Source: Colius striatus (lineage: Eukaryota; Chordata; Aves; Coliiformes; Coliidae). From it: a stretch of DNA of 64,000 nucleotides. A program made the position numbers and the translations under genes. This document shows, piece after piece, positions 1 through 11,000 of this stretch; within the stretch, counting starts at the first letter, position 1; each line of letters starts with the position of its first letter. The notes under the pieces are model-generated. The model had not been told where the DNA came from. It was given only the letters and a program-made list of their open reading frames with translations, and did no database searches. The stretch covers positions 5,402,513-5,466,512 of the forward strand of contig NC_084781.1 of assembly GCF_028858725.1 (NCBI RefSeq), in the 5' to 3' direction.

Positions 1-1460
1 GGAAAACCAAACCAATCTTAATATTTCAAATCCACTGCTAGATTTTTGTATTGATTTATGCTGCACCCTTCTCTTTAAATCTGAAATGTGTAAATACACA
101 TTCTCTGTTTCATAGTAACCCTCTGGTTACTGTTAGGATTTCTGCATGTGCTTATCACACCACACACATTTCAGTGTTTGTGTTCAGAGATGTTATGTTT
201 GAACCAATGAAACTTCTGTAAACTTATTTGACTACTGATGGTAGAGATAACAAATAGAGATCATTAAGCTCTAGGAGCTACCCAGACGGGCTTCTCATGG
301 GCATAGCAGTGAAATATGGCCAAGCATGGAGCAGAGTGCCTGGAGCCTTCCTGATATCAACTGGTTAACATCATCTTGGGATTTTACTCCTGAGAAGTGA
401 TGTTTTATCCACTGGAGCCTAAACACTTGCTGGTAAGCCAAGTGAACCCCAAAACCTGCACCACTGAAGTAAAGATGAAGTGGCTTCAAAGCAGGTGACC
501 AAAAATGTATCTTGGAAACCTAGGGAAGTAGAAATAAGCATTATTTCCTGGGCCTTGCTGAAAGCTCAGAAAGAACCCCCTTCCCTTCACCATCTTTCTT
601 CAGGAAAAACAATTCCTGATAACCTCAGTGTAAACTCCTTCCTCTGCCTAGAAACAACGTGGAATGATGGATGGGGGAGGGTGAAGGGGAAGAGAAGCCA
701 GGAAAATGATGGTGCTTCAGGGCACTGATGCTATGTGACCTCATGTATGTAAGTAACCAGGGCAAGTAAGGATGCCTGAAACTCCAGTCCACCTGGACTG
801 ACTTGAGACAAGAGAGGCTTCTTTAGGGCTGATCCTGCAACCTAAGAATGCAAAGCTGCATAGCATGTGAAACTCACAGGCAAACAGAATGATACAGTGT
901 GCAGCAACACTGAACTGCAGCTCCTGGCTTAGCTGCATATGTGGCCAGGGTGATCTGGGGCACAGGGATTGACACAGCTTGAGAGCTCTACTATCCAGGA
1001 TGACCAGGAACCAATGTCCTGTCCGCTCTCCTTTCCTTGCCTCTCTCCACTCTGATCCCTCTCATTTTTTCAGTTAGTGAGACTTCTTTCTGTAAGTTCA
1101 TTTCGTCTGTCCTGCCTAGCACAGCTGCAGAAACATGTCTTGTTTGAAATGGAATAATTTGGTTTCCAAGGTTCTCTGGCCACAATGAAAGCAGGAAAAA
1201 AAACTTGATGGGTGAGACTGTTCTAAAAGAATCTGAATTGGCCAAGAGCTCAGCCTCTCCCTCTTGCTTGGCTCAGAAACTTGGCTCCTCCAGCTCTGCT
1301 TGCAGTTCAGCCTGGTTGTCATCACGGGGAGATGGGGAGTTGTGGGAAACAGGACGTAGAGCGCTGTAGAGGAAACGTCAGTGTTTCTTCTTGAATGGCA
1401 GCTCTTCTTCAGTGTCCCCCTGACTCCTGTTCCTCATCTGAAAGATTACATTCTTTTTCC
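1..1460. other. Left flank beyond the minus-strand gene
   Basis: No gene recognised. Short open frames occur on both strands, but none has splice signals, recognisable domains or plausible length. The stretch lies 3' of the probable poly(A) signals of the minus-strand gene and is read as intergenic DNA. No interspersed repeat was recognised. Confidence 0.5.
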
Positions 1461-1478
1461 TTGTGTGTTAGAAGGATT

Positions 1479-1494
1479 TTTATTTAAATTTATT
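1479..1494 (-). terminator. Candidate poly(A) signals for the minus-strand NFKBIZ-like gene
   Basis: Two AATAAA hexamers on the minus strand (TTTATT at 1479-1484 and 1489-1494 on the plus strand) follow the stop of the proposed last exon by about 310 nt. Their position supports a 3' UTR of ordinary length, but no transcript evidence is available here. Confidence 0.45.
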
Positions 1495-1803
1495 TAAATC
1501 CCATGGATGTGTTTTACTTACAATCATGACATTCTTCTCTGATATTGTGTGTTAGTGGGCAACAGTTCAAATGCTTCTCAGCTAAGGTTTTGGGGATCTG
1601 GGAATCGATAGCTCATTTAAGCAAAATCCATCAGCTTTAGAGAGCCTTTGCAGCAATAAGTGTGGGTATGCAGCAAAACATGATTTCAAGGGTATATTTT
1701 TGAGGATAAAAACGAAACAGGAGGTACGTTTTCAGCTGTGGTCAGATCTGATGTGGTACCAGTCTAGGGTGACAGGATCAGAAAGCAACTGAATCCCTCC
1801 AGA

Positions 1804-2052
1804 TCAGGATACACTTCTGCAAAAAAGAACTTGGGTCCTGTTGTACCATTTGGCATAAGTAGTGGGAAAGGAGAATGATGGAGCGTTTCTGCCATCACTA
1901 GCTTCTGAAAGCAGCTCCTGGGGAAGATGTTTGCTTAAGACACCTTCCAGAGTCAGTGGTCTGTAACAGGGTCCTTGCTGCCTGCAGAATTTTATGCCAC
2001 TGAAAATCTGGGTCAGAATATCTCTGCTCCCATAGTTGTGTTTATTGAACAC
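1804..2052 (-). CDS. Possible last exon of the NFKBIZ-like gene
   Basis: An open frame of 82 codons plus stop begins directly after a good acceptor (CTCTTCTAG) in the phase needed to follow the exon ending at 5922. It starts VFNKHNYGSRDILTQIFSG, which only loosely resembles the NFKBIZ exon with KAYNGNTALHVAAS. Later residues are not recognisable. Poly(A) signals follow near 1480-1494. The intron would be 3.9 kb. The alternative is that the true last exon was missed, or that the protein ends four codons past 5922 by reading into the intron. Confidence 0.4.
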   Translation of the reverse strand: MFNKHNYGSRDILTQIFSGIKFCRQQGPCYRPLTLEGVLSKHLPQELLSEASDGRNAPSFSFPTTYAKWYNRTQVLFCRSVS

Positions 2053-5000
2053 CTAGAAGAGCTTCTATGTGTCTGCCATGCAGTTTCTTGTCAATCCATA
2101 CACTGTCTTCCCTAATCTGTTAATATTTTATAGTACCACTTGTCACCTCTGCAACTTATTTTGTGTCAGTTTCAGAGGTACAGATGACCTGGTAGGCAGA
2201 AACACTTGTTCTTTGTTTTTTTCACAGCATTTTCTAATAGACAAAAAACCCAAAGCCAACAAGAAGAAACTCTTCTGTACTTGCCATCTTTTAGAGTCTG
2301 ATTTATTTGCTTTTCTTCATGGCAGTCAGTTCTGTTGTGAGAGTAGTATGACTACATCAGTACAAAAAAAATTAATAAGTTACATTAAGTAATATATTTA
2401 TTGACAGGAAGGAACAATGAAACAATGTAAAGCATGCCTAGCAATGAATGCATAACTGTTGTAGAATATACTTTACAAGCTAGTTCAGTTTGGAGTATAT
2501 TGAATAAATGATACATACTAATAGCTTAAGGTTCCTTTCCTTTCACCTGAAAGGTTTCTGTGTAACTAAAAGAACTTGATTAGCATTGTATACTGGTAGG
2601 ATAGTTTTCTAGACTGTTAAGATTTCTTGTAAGCAAATTAATGTTTTCTTCACTGAGTGTTTATTGATGCACTTCTCTGTTTGTTCACCATACTGCTTCA
2701 TTCCTGCTTCTGTACATGATGCAGAATTTCTTGGTCAGTTTTCACTGAAAATCAGTCTTCCATGTCAATGGGTGTTGTATCTGATCCTTGAATCACGTGA
2801 CTAGAAGCTGGGTGACCTAGAAGATGCTCATTAATTCTCTTTAAATGAACAAAAAGTTCTGTGAGCATAGATGTGAGTTAAATTGCAAACGTGGAGGAAG
2901 AATGAGTGGTGGTGAGGAGACAGAGAAAAATCATCAGAGAACAAAATATTTGTATTTCCAAGTAAAACCTGGGATAAAAAGGAGTAAAGATTTCACATGA
3001 CTGAAACACGAGAGGGAGATGGATGAATATTCCATAGTATTATACAATACAGCATCTCATTCTGACTAAATACAGAAGAGTGATATTTAGCCATTCAGGA
3101 CATAAGAAATAGCAGATATGACCCAAATCCCAGTGGAATTCACTAAAACACTGTTATTTTTCAGTGAAAAAATCACGTTGTGCAGTACAGCTCTTGGAGC
3201 TTAACAATGAAGAATACCCAGTAAGAGGAAAGTAATCATTTTTTACAAGAAAACATAATGAGTACATTAAAAAAATATTCCCCAAATATGTTGAGTACTT
3301 AACACTAGATCCTGCAATGGTTACATGTGAAAAACCTCACATTTACTTCACCAGGAGATGATGCATACATGAGCTGGATCAGTCATTTTGTAGTTTGTGT
3401 AAATGTAGATTGCTTCGTATGTAGCAAACAGGGAAGTTTCATAGAAACCAGCTAATTCACAATCAGACATTGAAATCAAATGATACCAGGTCTGGGAAGA
3501 GATTTCTTCTTTTTTTTTAAACAGTAATTCTCTAATTTATAGGAATGCTACTGATATCTGGCAGCACAGAATAATTTAAGCTCATTGTTATCCTTGTAAC
3601 TTGTACAATTGCTTAGTGTAAAAAATTATTTGTAAAGTGCTGTTATGCACTTAAATTTTAGGAGAGTATATTATGCTGTTAGATTTCCCAGAGTGAAAGG
3701 ACGTGATTCAAAGCACTTTTTGTTCTAGACTTCACCTACAATGCATTATTGATGGCAAACTCTGATTGCATAGATAAAGAGCTCTTATTTTCTCTTTTCA
3801 ATGCTGTTACTGAGCATATGTTTTCTTTTGGACAGATTTTTTTTCTCAATGGAACTGCCTTAATTTATGACAACTCCAGCTTTCAATAAATTCAGAGCCA
3901 GATTGCACAAAGTATTAAATATAGCACATCAGATTTTGAGTTCTCATAGTTCATGTTGAAGCTGCCTGAGATTTTCAGCACAGATGGACATTAAGTTGGA
4001 CTATGGACACTGATTGTACAGTGCTGCTCTCAACATTAGTCTCTGTATGGTTAAAATTGAAGGGTTTTTCTTTTTTTCTTAAGCTAGACACCTGCATTAA
4101 AAAATTCTCAAGGCTTCAGAATGTAGAGCACCTACAACCCAAATGGATTTCAAAAGAGAAGTGTCAATGCTCAGCTCTGAGAAAATTAAGACCTAATCAT
4201 GTACCGGAGCATCTAAGAGTGAATACCTAATGCTTTTGAAACTTGGCTTGAGGGCTTTCCCCATTTGTTAGTTTGCTCCTTAATTCTTGGTACTGAGAAG
4301 ATATTTTCAATGGTCAGTTCAAACTATAATACAGTTGAAGACTGTTGCTGGCTGTTCTCTGTCTATTCTTCAGCAACAGTTGCAGCACATGGACAATGAG
4401 ATGCAGATAATGAGCCTTATCAGCATTTCCCTGGAAGGCAATAAAGCAACAAATATTCAGCTCAGTTTACATGCTAAGTGTTTCTTCTAATGCCACATAT
4501 TTATTGTTCTGTTTTCTACTTGGTTTTGGATGAGTAAGGAATGTTGCAAGCAAAAGAGATTCTGTGCAGAACTCTGGAGTTAATCTGAAATCTAAATCAT
4601 CAGGCAACTTTCCTGTCAGGATTAAGTGTTACACAGCAATGTAGGGAAGAGAGTGGAGCTAGCTGCTACATTACAGCTGGGGAATTGCAAAGACCTTGAC
4701 TAAGTGAAATCAACTTCCTATCACAAAATACCTTTTAGAATGGTGTCAAAGAGACCTGATGATGACGTAGAAAAAAGTTCAGAAAAGTTATCTGCTGGTG
4801 AGGGACTGGGCATTCTTCTCAGAGCATCCAGCAAACTGTAACCCTGTAGAGATGAAGAAACCAAACCAGTGAATTTCCAGTATTAAGTAATGCAGGTTTT
4901 ACATAAAGAACTTGTACTGATTTTGGCATGGCAAGACCAGATTATTCCCCTGGCCATAAGCCTGGAGAGGGTGACACATTTAACAGTTCAGGCAGTAATG

Positions 5001-8000
5001 AGATGAATTTAAACAATATTTTTCTACTGTGTGTGATCTCCTCCAGAGCATAACTGTTAAGAAGTTCCTAAATGACTTAAAATGTGTCTTCAGGTCTGTA
5101 TTTCTAATTGAAATTTTATCATGTTATCAATTTATCATATGATTGGAACTCATATCTGATGGAGTCAACAAAAACCCTGGAAAAGGTAAAAGGGCTGTAA
5201 CTTTTAGGCACTGAGTATTTGCTTGATCTTGACAAGAATACTGGAATTGATAACAGATACTCCATTATTTCAGTAGAGCAGAATTTTACCCAAGAAACTT
5301 AATCCTCTGTTAAGCAGCTTCTGCTTTTCAGTGTTTGGTGCTGCACCAAAACTACAGCAATAAATGTTGATACTGACTGGATAATTTGATTGTCTTTTAT
5401 GCCAGTCATGCAGGTTTGGAGTAGTTTTGGTGTCAAATACATATGGTAAGGGACAGAGAAAAAGAGCTCTTTCTCTTCTAAGAAGCTCCTGAACATCCCT
5501 GAGTAGAGTGACAATACTTTGGGTTGTAGCATTGTTTTATCAGCAAAAGAAGAATTGCCCTGGTGTTGCTTCTGTGATACCTCTGTCTGCTGTGCTGTGC
5601 TGTAAAATGTGGGAAATGAAGGCAGTATTGCTAGGAGGACTGGGGACAGTGTGGCAGCATGCTGTCAGCATCTGCATGCAACTTTACTCCAAATTCTAGC
5701 AAGTACAGCAGGCCCTAAAGCAGAGATGGGACCAAATGTGGTAAAAGCTTGTCTGGTGCTTTTTTTTTCCCCTGAAAAGGGGATTTTCTGCCCTATGCAA
5801 GATGAGGTAAAGCTGGGAGCAAAATCTGCTGTGTTTACAAGATGGTACAGCTTATGTTGCTGCATTTAGTTTCTCCAGTATGAATGCTGGAACCTGTGTA
5901 AAAGTGGCTTTAGATAGTTACCTCTTGAAGGATGTTCTGCCCGTTAGGTTTGTGAGCCTGAAGCAAGCTCATGAGTTCTGTGTTCTCCTCTATTTTTAAA
6001 TAGGTAGTGGCAGTTTGACATGAATTTAGTACCTGCAAACAACAGCAAGACCCATGATTGGAAAAGCAGAAGAAAACCTGATGTCATAGTCAACAGCCTG
6101 ATGCTGGTCCTCACCTGCAATTCAGGCTTTCCTCCCATTTGTAGCAGGCAGTTAATTCCCTCGAGGATTTGATCTCTGCGCAGCCTGAGAAACCTTCCCA
6201 TGTCAGTATTGATGTCAGTTCTGTGAGATTCTGCTACTAAGACAGTGTGGGCAAGAGCAGCACAGTGTAGTGGTGTTAAACCTGAAAGGAAAAAAAAGAT
6301 CATGGAAATGTCAAAGAAATCAACTGCTCCAACAGCCCAGAAAAGGTTTGTAGCCTGAAAGTTTGGGCGACTACGCTAAATGGGGGTGGTTAAGCTTTTG
6401 CTCTTACCGTAATGGTCAGTCAGGTTCACTTCCACACACACGCCGTTGCTTTTGCAATTCTTCAAAACCTGACATGAAGAAGATTGAGAAGTCCTGGTTT
6501 TTGTCAGTGCCAAAATACTTCTCAAGTTCCATCTTTCTTTAACCACACCAGCCCAAAGCTAATGCTCAAGTTTCTAAAGCCCGTGTCTGTTTTAAACAAA
6601 AGAACATGCCTTTCGTTGTCTTTGCTCTACCTTTGTTTGTATCTTTGTACAATATAAATGACCAGCTTACCTCCAAAACTCTCAAATATCCATTCTCTGC
6701 ACACAGATGGAGCGGAGTTTTCCCCAAACTGTCCTGCTCATTAACATTAGCTCCTAGGGATATCAGGTCACTCACCATCAGATGCTGGTTCTTTTCTGCG
6801 GCAAGATGTAGTGCAGTCTAAGAAGAGAACGATGGGGGAAACTCACAGTGATGGGCAAAAGTAGTTATAAATCAACATTACCTGTTACAGAGGTTTGCAA
6901 GTGATAGGAAATGACCCTATTCTTGACAAGTTAGCATCCTACCCTTTTCTCTGCATCCTTCTCATTGATCTTATTTAGGGATGCGAATCTCTGTGCAAGT
7001 GCGTAAGTCAGAGCTCTTCTTCCCTGAGCAACAGCTTTGTGCAACAGCCTGCAATAGAACAGTTTTAAACAATTAGATAAAGCAGTGGGTTAAATACCCA
7101 AAAGTAACAATAAGAATGTATTTTAGAGCATGAAATACTAAAGTTTGCAAGCAGTGAAATGTTGGGATATTTAATTGCTTATTTTGACTCTACATTACGT
7201 TGCTTATTTTGTCAGCTGGGATTTCTTGGTCCTCCCTTCTTGCTATTATTGTCATTCCTCTCCTTTCAGGAGCTATTCCACAATCCCTTTTTTGCTAATG
7301 ATGTTTCCTCCTCCTTTTTTAAAGTGTCCTTGAGTACAGGGAAAGGAGTGGAAGATACATAAAAATAAAAAGAAGGGAAACCCTCCTCTTGCATTTAAGA
7401 AGCATTTCCAAGCTATAATTCAATCCTGTGGAGGGGGAGAGCTTAATTTCTTCTGTATATTCATCCTCCCTGAACTACTCAAATTACTACAAATGTTCCT
7501 CCTGGATTTCATCTTAAAAAGGTTTCTTTTTCTTAAATTTGAGCATGTCTTTCCTTCTGGAGGAAAAAATTCGTGCCATCCATGCATTTATTTATGTCTT
7601 TTCCCATTGCCTTGTAACATGATAAGCTTGAAGATGTCTGGGGAACTCTGATACTTATTGCTTTTTCTATTCTTTTATTTTGTTTTGTTCTTTTCTTTCT
7701 TTGGCAGGGGATGTTGACACAGTAATTAATATTGTCCACCCTTCAGCATTCAGCAGAGCTCTAGGTTAGCTTCTTTAGTGTTTAGCGCTGTCTTTGTATG
7801 TTCTTGTGAGCATGTAATCTGATGTTTAAATACTTCACAGACGTAAGTGGGCTGCTGGGAGTTTTGCATGTGACTTTTATATTAACAAGGTAGGAGAAAT
7901 GTCTTAATTTCATAACTGTGATTAATGTCATTCAGGTGTGAAAGGCTTTTCTGTATTTAAAAAAACTGTATCCAGGAAATCTGGTAGCTTGTGGGTTTTT

Positions 8001-11000
8001 ATAACTTGGTTACTGTTACATTATTGCCAAAAAGTGAAGTCTAATTTTATTACTGCACTGGAAATAATAGTTATGAATGGAACATGGTACTTTATGGAAG
8101 AGGACAGTGCTGTGTTTAGTTTTCCCTGTGTATATTACTCTAAATTGGGTACAGCATTGTCCATTTGAACAGGAATTATCTTTCCCACCAAGACTAGGAC
8201 AGTTTGTCACATCATGCTTTCTGTCAATCTGATTTGATACCAGCTTCACCAAACCAGCTGAACTGTATAAAACCTAGTATGATATTTCAACTATTTTTTT
8301 AATAAATGATTATTTTCTGTATAAACATGACATTGTAGGGGAAATGGAATCCATAAAACCTTTGCTTTCATTTCATTTCTAACAAAACAGCCACTCCCAG
8401 TTCTTTGTAACTTTGTGCTCTAGATTATCAGCATATGTATGTTTTGGTGTTATCCTCCCACCCATTTTTATTACCAGCTAATACAAATAATTATCCTGAG
8501 TGTGTCTGCAGTATGGAAAACATTTCTTTTACATATCTCTTTTATGTTTTCAGTGGTAATTTCTTTTGCTCAATTTCAATTCTCTTGTGTATACCTAAAT
8601 GTACAACTCACTCTTTAGTATTATTATCGCTCTGAATTTGTCCTAATGTCAGCTGCAGTTTGGCAATACTAGTGTGAAATATGGAATCATTCTGTTCTTG
8701 CTATCTGCCTAAAATTGTATGTACTGGGGCAAGTTTGAGTTTCCAATTGAGCAAGGAAGCTTTTTGGTCTGCCCTAAACTAGCAGTTGAGATTAGAGCCA
8801 AGCCCGAGGAAACAGAAATCAGTGTATTTCAATAGAAAAATTGGAGACCTGTTGCCATTTTCATCAGGTGCCAGCAGTTTGTCCACTGGGATATTTCTCA
8901 GTAAACTTTCTTCCCTATGTAGCTGGAACTGGAAGAAAGAGATGGCAGAGAGATCCTGCTGTGTGAAAAACATTGGCGTTGACTTTGAATGTCCCTCAGT
9001 GTCTGAAGAACCTGTGTCAGCTTCCAGAAGCATCTCTGAACAGCCTCCTGATGGGTTAAAGTGTGGAGATGTGCTCTGTGAAGAATGCCTTGGGAAATCT
9101 TTCTGGGTACTTACACAAGCATCCCGTACCCACCAGCTACTCTCTTTCTCACTTGTCCTTGAGAATATTCCTGGCGAGTTGGACTCTTGCACGTTTCTCT
9201 GGTCGTCACAAAAAGAAGTCTCTACCTCTCCCCGTGGAACTGAATTGAAGTCTTTAAAACAGCAGTATGAATGCAACTTGGTTAAGCCATGCCATCTTTC
9301 CTGCAGGCCACCAGCTGCCTGCTTGCTTCCTCCAGTTTCCCATCGAGAGGCTTGCAGATCCGTGGAGAAGCCCTGCCGAAAGCCATCTGGCACGGAATGC
9401 AGAGACTCCTTCTTCACCTGGCTTTTGTTCAAATCTTCCTGCAGCACCTCCACCAGGATATCAAGGTCCTCTAAGCCTTTTAGTGTTTGCCCAATGCTGT
9501 GCCTGCTCTGAAACAGCAACAAAAACGGGGAGGGCAGAAGATGGGGGAGGAAAATCAGACATGAAGTATCCTGTTCTCACTCAGTGATATAATATGAAAT
9601 ATGCCCGAGGAGCCTGGCAGCACAAAGTTGAAGGTATTATGCATACCTGTCTAAGCTGTTTCTCTGTATAAGGGTGAACCCTTCTCTTTTCTGTTGGAGA
9701 GAAAGGAAGAAATGAGATATTTTGAGTTGGAGAAGGTGTGTGAGACATACAGAAGATATTCTCATCAGAAATATTGTCTCAGCACATTACACGGTGGCGA
9801 TGCACAGCTGGTCTGCTCCTGTAATTTAAGGGGAGCTAGGAACCAGAATGGGTCACTGGCCAGAGAGGAGTGGTCCAGCTCTTTGAGTACCTAACAGTGA
9901 TGATCCTACTAGAAAAGGAGGCTCTGTTATCAAGAGAGGAGTTTCCTAACCTGTTTTTCCTGAGGATCCTTTGGTTACCATCTTCATTAATGAGGCTTCC
10001 TGAGGAGACAAAACCACTCAACTCAATTTGAGATGCTTGCACATAAGAGAAGATGAAACAGCGGCAGATACTGTAACACGAACAGAGTAAATCGTGTCTT
10101 GCACTATGGACTTGCTCAGCAGAGCCTGATGAGGAATAAATTTCCATTAAGGGGTAATTCAGGGCAGCCTTGTAAAGATCTTTACAACAGACCAGGTATC
10201 TTGGAGTCTACCAACTTCTTGGACTGCTTTTGCAGTATTTTCAGTAAGCTGGGTTGCAAGAGCAAAATTGTTACTGGTTTTGGGGCCATCTGTGGCTTGA
10301 TTGCATGACATGTAGTATCTGAGGCATGAATGGGTTCTTGCTGTCACTGTCTTAAAAATGTTCTTAGCAGAGGCCTTCAGCCTGTTGGAAATTTGATATA
10401 TTCTCCACTTTGAGTGAAAGCATTCATGTGGTGAATGGAAGTGGCATCAACTGTAGGTGTAACCTCCAGAGCACTGGCAGAGCGGAATTGTGATGGGAGT
10501 GCACCAGGGTGTTACACCTCTGAGAGCAACCTTTGTAAACCCAGACAGAGTCCTCACCTTGCTGTGAGCTGGCTCCAGGCCTTTGGAAAGACGAATTTTT
10601 CTCAGTAATTCCCGTACTGGCATCTTCACTCTCACACCCATGTAGCGTTTCTGAGGGGGATCAGAGCTCAGTCCAGCATCTGGAAAAGTCATAACGTGAT
10701 GCTTAAAGCAATGTAATTCTCTGAGCTATTGTAGAATAGTGGGAGGATGAGGTGACCCTGAGAGGTAGCCTGTGAGTCTCGTGTTTGTCATCAGTTGTGG
10801 GAAATCTCCACATCACTCTACGTGTCCCTGGAGCTTGAGCCTGCTTCCTGCTTAACAGTTACTTTAATGCATTGTTTCTCAGGCTACAACACACGATGGA
10901 ACCTCACAAAGGGAGTTATTTTCTTAAGAAAGGAAACAAAAAGCCAAACTCCAAAGCTGGCTGTGGGATCTTCAGTCTGAGGGCATAAGCAGAGAGCTGA

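Noticed and set aside
8786-9511. A 241-codon plus-strand open frame
   Set aside because: It is the antisense shadow of the 659-nt exon of the minus-strand gene. The minus reading matches the NFKBIZ pre-ankyrin segment and has splice sites in phase; the plus reading matches nothing.
9951-9999. A possible 49-nt extra exon of the minus-strand gene (acceptor CTCCTCAG, donor GTTAGG)
   Set aside because: Including it shifts the following exon into a frame with an early stop. Direct splicing of 10558 to 9507 keeps the frame open.
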